Source of the DNA: Lachnoclostridium sp.
GTDB taxonomy: Bacteria; Bacillota_A; Clostridia; Lachnospirales; Lachnospiraceae
Assembly (NCBI GenBank): GCA_015057755.1
Contig: SVDR01000004.1
Coordinates: 1 to 57,331, forward strand
DNA length: 57,331 bases
Direction of reading: 5' to 3'
The notes beneath the pieces are model-generated. The model did not search any database. It saw only the letters and a list, made by a program, of their open reading frames with translations, and was not told the origin of the DNA. The translations under genes were made by a program, and so were the position numbers. Each line of letters opens with the position of its first letter. Positions within the stretch are counted from its first letter, which is position 1. Shown in pieces: positions 51,336 to 57,331 of the stretch.

Positions 51336-51364
51336 CCGATTTTTCCAATCCTATTCTAATTTTC

Positions 51365-52996
51365 CTATTTTGCTGCGCCTACCGAAGAGAAATAGCTTCC
51401 GCCTGCAGAAATCGCAAACTCTGCGGAAACTTCCGCATCCGGTTCCTGACCACGGTTTTCACGATCACCGCGGCCGCCGCCAAATCCGTCATTACCCGGA
51501 CGACCGCCGAAACCTCCTCCATTTGGACCGCCGCCTTGCGGAGCCTGACCGTCAGCCGGCGGTGTCATGCCTTCCGGCATATTATTCGGATCGAAGTTGC
51601 CCGGATTGAATCCTCCAGGCATACCTTGGAAGCCTCCCATGCCCTCTCCTTCGGCTCCGAAAAGCTGTGTATCGCCCGCCCAGAGAGAATACGTTCCATC
51701 CTCCATATCCGCGTCGGAGAAGATCAAATACGTGAAGCTGTTTTCCGGTAAATAGGAAATCACTTCATTTCCTTCTGGATCCTTTAATGTTACTGTTTCT
51801 CCACTTTCCAGCTTGTCGGCAAATGTAAATACTGCATAGTTCTGTTCGCTCTCAGAAATATGATCCAGCATATTTCCGGTTGCGATCACAGTACCGCCAT
51901 TGATATGAATACCCAGGTCAGAGTCAATACCGGCGTCCATACTAAAGCTGCAGCCCTCAGAGATCACTGTTCCGCCATTGATCACAAGCCAGCCGTTGGA
52001 ATCGATGCCGTCGCCCTCGCCTGTTGTACCATCCACGCGGATCTTCACTGTACCGTCATTGATCGTTGTAACAGAAACATAATCCTCACTTGTGTTGATA
52101 CCGTCATTTCCGGATACAATGTTGATGTTGCCTCCATTGATCGTCAGGTGATATTCAGAACCAAGGCCCTCATTCTCCGCCTGAATATTTAAAATACCTG
52201 TTCCTTCCTCGCCGCCTGTCACGTTCATAGACATTTTCGCCTGAATCGCACCATCGTACTTGTGAAGCTTCTTACTGTCAACCACCTTTGTTCCGTCTTC
52301 GTTCAGCTCAATGGATTTATAAATTCTTGCAACATAAGAACCGGAAACATGGTTCTCGGTACCATCCGCGATCACAAGATTCATACCGGCTGTTGTGGTA
52401 TCCACATCTTTTACTGCAGTTTCTTCCTCTGTCGGTCCGCACTCATATACATTGTATACAAGAATCGCCGGAGCTACAGTGCTTGTAATATCCACACCAT
52501 TGAGGATCAATGTCACAACTGCCTCCGGATCTTCCTCCGCCTCTTTGCCAAGATCCACTGCGATCTGACCTGCGGAAATCTTACCGCTTACCGCATAAGT
52601 GCCCGGTTTTGTAATGTGAATTACGGTATGGGCATCTGCCTCTTCCTTGGAGTGCTCATCTGCCTCTGTTCCCTCACCATATTTAAAATCTTTGCCCTCT
52701 TCGTAATAAACGATGTCGTTTGCCGCGTAAACAGCATCCTCTGCATTTTCAGAGATTGCTTCGCCATCTACTGTAATACCGTCATCAGAAAGCATAATAT
52801 TTACTGCACCCTCGATCTGTGCGCCCTGCTCAGCCTCTGCAGCGACTGTTGTCTCTTTTTCTGCTGCCTGTTCTGTCACAGCGGCTGTTGTTGTTTCCGC
52901 AGCGGCTGTTGTTGCTGTCGCAGCGTTCTGTCCGCAGCCTGCAAGCATAGTCGCCATTCCGACAAATACCAGACCTGTTCTAAATTTCTTTCTCAT
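51365..52996 (-). CDS. carbohydrate-binding domain lipoprotein (Cthe_2159-like)
   Basis: A 543-residue surface lipoprotein: signal peptide with lipobox LAGC (Cys21) and a Thr/Ala/Glu-rich linker to about residue 60. A parallel beta-helix domain of the Cthe_2159 type follows, with repeated xINGGxxxI/V units (LTINGGNINIVSGNDGI, LVINGGTVISEG, IHINGGTVIATG). The Clostridium thermocellum founder binds acidic polysaccharides such as pectate. The last ~110 residues are Gly/Pro/Asn/Met-rich (GGFQGMPGGFNPG, GGGPNGGGFGGRPG), probably an extended surface region. It is monocistronic. Confidence 0.88.
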   Translation of the reverse strand: MRKKFRTGLVFVGMATMLAGCGQNAATATTAAAETTTAAVTEQAAEKETTVAAEAEQGAQIEGAVNIMLSDDGITVDGEAISENAEDAVYAANDIVYYEEGKDFKYGEGTEADEHSKEEADAHTVIHITKPGTYAVSGKISAGQIAVDLGKEAEEDPEAVVTLILNGVDITSTVAPAILVYNVYECGPTEEETAVKDVDTTTAGMNLVIADGTENHVSGSYVARIYKSIELNEDGTKVVDSKKLHKYDGAIQAKMSMNVTGGEEGTGILNIQAENEGLGSEYHLTINGGNINIVSGNDGINTSEDYVSVTTINDGTVKIRVDGTTGEGDGIDSNGWLVINGGTVISEGCSFSMDAGIDSDLGIHINGGTVIATGNMLDHISESEQNYAVFTFADKLESGETVTLKDPEGNEVISYLPENSFTYLIFSDADMEDGTYSLWAGDTQLFGAEGEGMGGFQGMPGGFNPGNFDPNNMPEGMTPPADGQAPQGGGPNGGGFGGRPGNDGFGGGRGDRENRGQEPDAEVSAEFAISAGGSYFSSVGAAK

Positions 52997-53113
52997 AAAA
53001 AATACATCCTTTCTTCATTTCCAAGTGTTGATTCTCTAAAACTTATGGAACCAGAGTAACACACAGTTGTGAAAAAAGGGTGAAAACTTATGGTAGAATT
53101 CTTTACTTTTTCC

Positions 53114-53302
53114 TTATCCGCGTCTTGGGATAATGAAGGCCGCTATGATATAAGCAAATACGCCCGGACCGGTACATACAAAAATTGCCCAGAGCAGTCG
53201 GATGATCGTAGAATCTACATTCAAATACTCTCCAATTCCTCCACAAACTCCGCAAATCATCTTATCTGTATCCGATCGATATAATTTTTCTCTCAAATCC
53301 AT
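53114..53302 (-). CDS. PspC domain-containing protein
   Basis: A 62-residue protein that is almost entirely a PspC domain: KLYRSDTDKMICGVCGGIGEYLNVD followed by a membrane segment (about 40-58) and a basic end. PspC proteins take part in envelope stress sensing. The start at 53302 follows AAAGGAG by 7 bases. It is the last gene of the padR-DUF1700-DUF4097-PspC operon, 32 bases after DUF4097. Confidence 0.92.
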   Translation of the reverse strand: MDLREKLYRSDTDKMICGVCGGIGEYLNVDSTIIRLLWAIFVCTGPGVFAYIIAAFIIPRRG

Positions 53303-53334
53303 GTACAGTCTCCTTTCCATTTTTCTGAAAATGT

Positions 53335-54192
53335 TTACTCTTCATCAAGCTGAATGTCAATGTTTCCCACACCACAATTCAGATCCATCGATTTCTTTGC
53401 ACCCTCATTCTTTAAGGATACTGTCGATTTTAAACCACTGTAATCCTTGTTTCCTAAGCGAATCGCGCCGACATTGCAGTCTACTTCATAATTAAAGTCA
53501 TCGTAAGATCCGTTTATTTGAATTTCCGTGGTTCCGGCATTGCAGTTCACTTCCATTTTCTCTCCAATCGTACCGTATGCCCACAGAGATCCGGCATTAT
53601 TTTCAACCTCAAGCACACCCGCATTTACCTCCCGAATTTCCGCGGCAGACGCATTTATATTCACTCTTAGTTCTTTTGCATCCAGCCTTTCTGCTTCCAG
53701 TGAGGAGGAATTTAAATAAATATCCAGTTCCTCAAACTCCAAATGTGCAGGAATCCGTAAAATCATCTTTGCTTCGTCAATCTGAGAAATCGATTTGTAT
53801 TTCTCTTTCTTTTCAATTTCCAGACTAAGCGATTCTTCATCAGCTGAATGATTCACGACCAAAAGCTGGGAGCCGTCCACGATCACGCCGTCAATCTGAT
53901 CGTCCCTGATGATTTCCAGCGCTGCTGCATCTACAACAATATCCAGCTCGCGAATCTCATTACCTGCAATTCGAACATCACGATAATCTTCATCCGCTTT
54001 TATCACCGTTCCGAACTCATGATCGACAAAGTCTGTTATCTCCTCTTTGATCCGGATACCGACCGGTCCAATATTTAAATCCGCATTTCCATAATAAAGG
54101 TCGTCTGCTAATCCGGTTCCAAGCATTAACACAATTCCCAAAATGATAAAAACTGTCGATAGGATCAACATTATTTTTGTAAACCGTTTCAT
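53335..54192 (-). CDS. DUF4097 family beta-strand repeat protein
   Basis: A 285-residue protein with one N-terminal membrane segment (about 6-27) and a long extracytoplasmic beta-strand-repeat domain (DUF4097/LiaG-like), with regular alternation such as LDIVVDAAALEI, LDIYLNSSSLEAERL and LEVENNAGSLWAYG. Such proteins belong to envelope stress systems. AAGGAGG precedes the ATG, which overlaps the DUF1700 stop by one base. Confidence 0.88.
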   Translation of the reverse strand: MKRFTKIMLILSTVFIILGIVLMLGTGLADDLYYGNADLNIGPVGIRIKEEITDFVDHEFGTVIKADEDYRDVRIAGNEIRELDIVVDAAALEIIRDDQIDGVIVDGSQLLVVNHSADEESLSLEIEKKEKYKSISQIDEAKMILRIPAHLEFEELDIYLNSSSLEAERLDAKELRVNINASAAEIREVNAGVLEVENNAGSLWAYGTIGEKMEVNCNAGTTEIQINGSYDDFNYEVDCNVGAIRLGNKDYSGLKSTVSLKNEGAKKSMDLNCGVGNIDIQLDEE

Positions 54193-54917
54193 CAGTGCCT
54201 CCTTATCCTGTCGCTGACATAATCAATTCCTTTTCCGATTTTCCGAAATCCCCAGGGAATCATTTTTCCGTAAAACCAGATGGAAACCAAAAGCGCCAAT
54301 AAACCAATGCCTACAAGCAGCAAACCCAGTCCAATGATAAATACTGCTGCCACTGTCTCATGCATCAGTGCTGCAAATCCCGAAACAATAAGTGCTCCAC
54401 CCGTAAACAAAGCGACCAAAGTCAGGATGCCTGCAAGCAATAACAAAACAACAACTACAACAACCGCCGCGACCAGTACACCAAAGACGCTGCCGCCTAC
54501 CCCCAAAAGAAGCGGAGATGCGACTGCAAGCAATATCACACATAAAATGATCTTTAACCATCCGCTGGTCCATGGTTTTGTTTTTCTTTCACTCTGCGTG
54601 CGGTCTTCAGACTCAGCACTCCATTCCTCCGGCAGATCCATTCGTTTTGCCAACTGATAATTCGGATCTCGGAATCGTTCATCTTCATAACCCTTTTCTG
54701 TAAAGGAACCGCCATCTTCCAGATTTCCATTCAGATTCGACCGAATGATCGAAGCGATACGCTCCGGGCTTCCAAATCCTCTGAGAACCTCCGCCTCATT
54801 TTCCGGACCGGCTTCGTCCAGATAATCCCGGTAATAACTGATCGCGTCGTCTCGATCCGCATCCGGAATATCCTGCAGCAGATACTCTAACTGTCTTAAA
54901 AACTCGTCCCTTCTCAT
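54192..54917 (-). CDS. DUF1700 (HAAS) membrane protein
   Basis: A 241-residue protein. The N-terminal HAAS domain (about 1-65) reads MRRDEFLRQLEYLLQDIP and then YYRDYLDEAGPE and GFGSPERIASIIRSNL, typical partners of PadR regulators. A membrane half with about four to five segments (about 115-225) follows, ending in YGKMIPWGFRKIGKG. Its start overlaps the padR stop by four bases (ATGA). The membrane half is paralogous to the protein at 55415-55825. Confidence 0.9.
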   Translation of the reverse strand: MRRDEFLRQLEYLLQDIPDADRDDAISYYRDYLDEAGPENEAEVLRGFGSPERIASIIRSNLNGNLEDGGSFTEKGYEDERFRDPNYQLAKRMDLPEEWSAESEDRTQSERKTKPWTSGWLKIILCVILLAVASPLLLGVGGSVFGVLVAAVVVVVVLLLLAGILTLVALFTGGALIVSGFAALMHETVAAVFIIGLGLLLVGIGLLALLVSIWFYGKMIPWGFRKIGKGIDYVSDRIRRH

Positions 54918-55234
54918 AGCTTCGCCTCCTCAAGAATTCGGGAAATCTTCCCGGAATAGACAGCCCATTCCCCTTTGTACATTGCTAACTGCAGTCGTCC
55001 AGCTTCCGTCAACTTATAATATCTGCGATTTCGGCCATCGATCGCCTTATCATAAACTTCAAGGCACTGGTCCTTTTGAAGTCTGCGGAGTACCGGATAC
55101 AGCGTTGACTCCGATATATCAATTGCTTTTCTTACATCCTGTGTAATCTTATAACCATACGTGCCTTCCGGTTCCTGCGACACTGCTGCCAGCACAATGG
55201 CATCTAAAAGTGCCGATCCTGTGTTAAATACCAT
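54914..55234 (-). CDS. PadR family transcriptional regulator
   Basis: A 106-residue winged-helix repressor. The first half is the PadR fold (LDAIVLAAVSQEPEGTYGYKI, SESTLYPVLRRLQKDQCLEV and the wing RNRRYYKLTEAGR), and the C-terminal helices serve dimerisation. It is first in an operon with DUF1700, DUF4097 and PspC genes and is probably autoregulated through the 42-bp dyad over its promoter. Typical PadR inducers are membrane-active or phenolic compounds. GGAGGG precedes the ATG. Confidence 0.94.
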   Translation of the reverse strand: MVFNTGSALLDAIVLAAVSQEPEGTYGYKITQDVRKAIDISESTLYPVLRRLQKDQCLEVYDKAIDGRNRRYYKLTEAGRLQLAMYKGEWAVYSGKISRILEEAKL

Positions 55235-55289
55235 ACACGCCCTCCATTTCTATTACCTAAACCATCTCTCTGTAGAGTTGTATAATATT

Positions 55290-55331
55290 ATATGTCGTAT
55301 AATATATCTGTAACTATATTATATGGCATAT
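55290..55331. promoter_or_regulatory. 42-bp composite dyad operator upstream of padR
   Basis: ATATG (55290-55294), 3 bases, TATAATATA (55298-55306), 8 bases, TATATTATA (55315-55323), 3 bases, CATAT (55327-55331): both arm pairs are perfect inverted repeats about one centre. Weaker symmetry continues outward. It covers the -10 of the padR promoter, as expected for an autorepressor site. Confidence 0.7.
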
Positions 55332-55346
55332 AGTATTGTATGTCAA
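55318..55346 (-). promoter_or_regulatory. consensus promoter of the padR operon
   Basis: TTGACA (55346-55341), a 17-bp spacer and TATAAT (55323-55318): both boxes are perfect. Confidence 0.88.
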
Positions 55347-55375
55347 CATGATTAATATTACATTTTTCTAAACAA

Positions 55376-55405
55376 AAAGAAGACTGCCATTTTTGACAGT
55401 CTCCA
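55376..55405 (-). terminator. terminator of the 55415-55825 gene
   Basis: AGACTG pairs with CAGTCT around 55380-55405 with a short loop. On the minus strand it is followed by TCTTTTTGTTT. Confidence 0.7.
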
Positions 55406-55414
55406 TGTATGCGT

Positions 55415-55825
55415 TTAATCCACGCTTTCTTCCATATTTTCTTCATTATTCGCTTCCGCAATTTCCGGCTGTTTCTTGGAGCCGTTTCTAATCTTTCTGA
55501 TTACCCACGGAACCGCCTTTTTATACAACATGATCGAAAGGATCAGTGCCAGTATACCTCCGGCAAACAAGAGCACTCCCATACCTAAGGTAGACGCGCC
55601 TCCCGGGATTCCCTTGTTCATCGCGGAGAATCCGGAAACCGCTTGTATACCTCCGGCAAATAAAAGTCCCAGTGTGATACAAAACGGCAGCATGACTACT
55701 GTAGCTGCAGCAATCATTGCCACAAGCACAATGCCAAGGATTTTTCCACCGCCTCGAAGAACGATTGGAAATGCCACAATCAATGCAATAACAATGATCA
55801 AATCTCTGATTGCTTTTTTGTTCAT
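55415..55825 (-). CDS. small membrane protein paralogous to the DUF1700 membrane half
   Basis: A 136-residue protein with about four hydrophobic segments and an acidic tail (NNEENMEESVD). The segment GGIQAVSGFSAMNKGIPGG and the ending LYKKAVPWVIRKIRNG align with the second half of the DUF1700 protein two genes downstream (GGALIVSGFAALMHETVAA, FYGKMIPWGFRKIGKG), but the HAAS domain is missing. GGAG lies about 9 bases before the ATG. It follows the S1 gene by 78 bases and has a terminator before the padR promoter region. Confidence 0.8.
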   Translation of the reverse strand: MNKKAIRDLIIVIALIVAFPIVLRGGGKILGIVLVAMIAAATVVMLPFCITLGLLFAGGIQAVSGFSAMNKGIPGGASTLGMGVLLFAGGILALILSIMLYKKAVPWVIRKIRNGSKKQPEIAEANNEENMEESVD

Positions 55826-55903
55826 CTGTTTATCACTCCATGTGTTCTAAGGAAAAAGAGCACCACAGCCAAAACTGCGATGCCCTTATTTAACATCTGA
55901 ATA

Positions 55904-56992
55904 TTATTCCTCTACCGGAGCCTCTTCTGCCGGAGCAGCCGGAGCTTCCATAGCTTTTACGCTCAGGCTGATCTTCTTGCCTTCTTCGTTGAAGTCAACA
56001 ATCTTAGCTGTGATTTCCTGACCGATTGTGAGAACGTCTGCCGGTTTAGCAACGTGCTCTTTGGAGATCTGGGATACATGAAGGAGAGCGTCAACGCCTG
56101 CCTCTAACTCTACGAATGCACCGAAGTCAGTCATACGAGCAACCTTACCGGATACTACGTTGCCAACTGCGTACTTCTCTGTAGCGTTTGCCCACGGATT
56201 TGTCTCCGGGAACTTCATGGACAGAGCGATCTTCTCGCCGTTGATATCTTTGATTAATGCTGTAACTTTCTCGCCTACCTTGAATACCTTCTTCGGGCTC
56301 TCTACTCTGCCCCAGGACATCTCGGAAATGTGAAGGAGACCGTCAGCGCCGCCAAGATCGATGAATGCACCGAAATCTGTAACGTTCTTAACTGTACCTT
56401 CTACTGTCTGACCAACAGCGATCTTCTCGAAGAGAGCTTTCTGAAGCTCAGCCTTCTTAGCTGCTACGAGCTGTTTGCGATCACCGATCACTCTTCTTCT
56501 CTTCGGGTTGAATTCTGTGATAACGAATTCGATCTCCTGACCAGCATACTTGGAAAGGTCTTTCTCGTATACGTCAGAAACAAGGCTAGCCGGGATGAAG
56601 ATTCTAGCTTCATCTACGATAACGCTTAAACCGCCGTCAAGAACCTGAGCAACTTTAGCTGTAAGAACTTCTTTGTTCTCGAAAGCTTCCTCAAGTTTCT
56701 TGTTGCCTCTGTCTGCAGCCAGTCTCTTATAGGAAAGAGCTACCTGACCTTCGCCATCGTTCACTTTAAGAACTTTAGCTTCCATCTCTTCGCCAACCTG
56801 TACAAGAGTTCTTAAGTCAACGTTGGACTCGTTTGTGTACTCATTGCGCGGGATAATGCCATCTGCTTTGTAGCCGATATTTAAAACGATCTCATCTTCT
56901 TTAACGTCGATGACCTTACCAGTAACAACCTCTCCTGTACGTATTGTCTTTAAAGACTCTTCTAACATTTGTTCAAAACTTAACTCTAACAT
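55904..56992 (-). CDS. rpsA: 30S ribosomal protein S1 (four S1 domains)
   Basis: A 362-residue RNA-binding protein with four S1/OB domains at about 17-85, 102-165, 190-256 and 275-345 (for example VTDFGAFIDLGGADGLLHISEMSW and MTDFGAFVELEAGVDALLHVSQIS, each split here by family-typical loops). It has an Ala/Glu/Pro-rich tail. The number of domains matches Firmicute S1-like proteins rather than the six-domain E. coli protein. GAGGAGG within the end of ispH precedes the ATG by 9 bases, and the reading frames overlap by 20 bases. In many clostridia the two are fused as one protein; here they are separate. Confidence 0.93.
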   Translation of the reverse strand: MLELSFEQMLEESLKTIRTGEVVTGKVIDVKEDEIVLNIGYKADGIIPRNEYTNESNVDLRTLVQVGEEMEAKVLKVNDGEGQVALSYKRLAADRGNKKLEEAFENKEVLTAKVAQVLDGGLSVIVDEARIFIPASLVSDVYEKDLSKYAGQEIEFVITEFNPKRRRVIGDRKQLVAAKKAELQKALFEKIAVGQTVEGTVKNVTDFGAFIDLGGADGLLHISEMSWGRVESPKKVFKVGEKVTALIKDINGEKIALSMKFPETNPWANATEKYAVGNVVSGKVARMTDFGAFVELEAGVDALLHVSQISKEHVAKPADVLTIGQEITAKIVDFNEEGKKISLSVKAMEAPAAPAEEAPVEE

Positions 56993-57331
56993 TAGTATGA
57001 ACCTCCTCGATAATATTATTCGGGGTTGACGCCCCTGCCGTAATACCTACATTGCACGCCGAACTTATACATTCAGGATTTAAGTCGCCTATAGTTTGAA
57101 TGTAATATGTATTCTTACATTCTTTCTGGCAGATCTCGTATAGCTTCTGGGTATTGGAGCTGTGTTTACCTCCGATGACCAGCATCACATCTACCTGGGA
57201 AGCTACCTTCTTTGCTTCCACCTGTCTTTCCTGTGTCGCATTGCAAATTGTATTTAAAACATTTATATCATAACTCGTTCTTGAAATTTTTTCAACTAAT
57301 TCTTGAAATTTATTGTAATTAAATGTCGTCT
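56973..57331 (-). CDS. ispH: 4-hydroxy-3-methylbut-2-enyl diphosphate reductase IspH, C-terminal part (cut by window end)
   Basis: The reading frame is open to the window edge and ends at 56973; about 118 C-terminal residues are visible. NTICNATQERQVEAKKVA holds the third Fe-S cysteine, MLVIGGKHSSNTQKLYEIC follows, and SACNVGITAGASTPNNIIEEV is the family signature. IspH reduces HMBPP to IPP and DMAPP, the last step of the MEP pathway. The apparent methionine at 57221 is internal; the true start lies outside the window. It overlaps the S1 gene by 20 bases. Confidence 0.93.
   Translation of the reverse strand, partial: TTFNYNKFQELVEKISRTSYDINVLNTICNATQERQVEAKKVASQVDVMLVIGGKHSSNTQKLYEICQKECKNTYYIQTIGDLNPECISSACNVGITAGASTPNNIIEEVHTNVRVKF

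Noticed and set aside
52262..53059. 265-residue Cys/Phe-rich frame on the plus strand
   Set aside because: It is antisense to the Cthe_2159-type lipoprotein; its cysteines come from the opposite strand's GCA/ACA codon bias, and it has no start signal.
1..57331. tRNA, rRNA, CRISPR, prophage or insertion sequence
   Set aside because: I scanned the intergenic gaps for cloverleaf-like arms, regularly spaced repeats, and transposase or integrase motifs, and found none. Almost all sequence is ordinary coding DNA.

Overview
The window looks like a chromosomal segment of a spore-forming, anaerobic Firmicute, most likely a Lachnospiraceae-type Clostridium relative. Supporting signs are moderate GC content, strong AGGAGG ribosome binding sites, sporulation genes (cotJABC, a SleC-like cortex hydrolase, a PdaA-like deacetylase, an alpha/beta small acid-soluble spore protein), a monomeric [FeFe] hydrogenase, an aldo/keto reductase with ferredoxin-type clusters, and small families typical of this group (DUF1836, DUF6465, DUF1576). 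The gene assignments come from motif recognition by eye; no database search was possible. I see no tRNA, rRNA, CRISPR array, prophage or insertion sequence.

Layout. 1-380: a 215-bp near-palindrome and the pckA terminator. 381-5800: pckA, a small acidic membrane protein, pcrA and a divergent DUF1836 regulator. 5849-7816: a frameshifted GDSL hydrolase, a YerC/TrpR-like regulator and a HAD phosphatase. 7959-11997: an amino-acid-type ABC importer in one operon with an AbgB-like M20 amidohydrolase. 12325-15235: nitroreductase, MATE exporter and Gfo/Idh oxidoreductase in one operon, divergent from an Fe-S aldo/keto reductase (15370-16473). 16535-20378: an AGE-family isomerase, an M81 (MlrC) peptidase and a second Gfo/Idh enzyme. 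20515-23020: cotJABC, divergent from a sleC-like gene.

23087-29409 is a tightly packed seven-gene operon: two unknown membrane proteins, the c-di-AMP synthase CdaA and its regulator CdaR, HPr, a polysaccharide-polymerase-like membrane protein and a PLP aminotransferase. 29479-31461 holds ApbE, a NusG-domain-II protein and a Gx-type transporter, resembling part of the flavin-based extracellular electron transfer locus of Listeria. 31523-38901 holds an HD hydrolase, a D,D-carboxypeptidase, an RluA-type pseudouridine synthase that may be leaderless, a SprT-like metalloprotease with a PcrA-like Tudor tail, an RsmF-type methyltransferase and a YjgR-type ATPase. 39036-45290 holds DUF554, DUF6465, a CPBP protease, a PdaA-like deacetylase, and a KdpDE-like two-component pair (kinase lacking the KdpD sensor module) divergent from a DUF1576 membrane protein.

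45354-49893 holds trmO, a tartrate/malate dehydrogenase, a patatin, a 41-residue FeoB-associated Cys-rich microprotein under a metal-box-like operator, and a group-B-like [FeFe] hydrogenase. 50037-52996 holds an AEC transporter, an SASP and a large Cthe_2159-type lipoprotein. 53114-55825 is a PadR-controlled envelope operon (PadR, DUF1700, DUF4097, PspC) with a striking 42-bp dyad over a consensus promoter, plus an upstream gene paralogous to the DUF1700 membrane half. The window ends with ribosomal protein S1 overlapping a partial ispH.

The most interesting items are the SprT-Tudor fusion, the c-di-AMP operon with its two unknown membrane proteins, the large palindrome at the left end, the partial electron-transfer locus, and the self-contained operator/promoter designs of padR and of the FeoB-associated microprotein.
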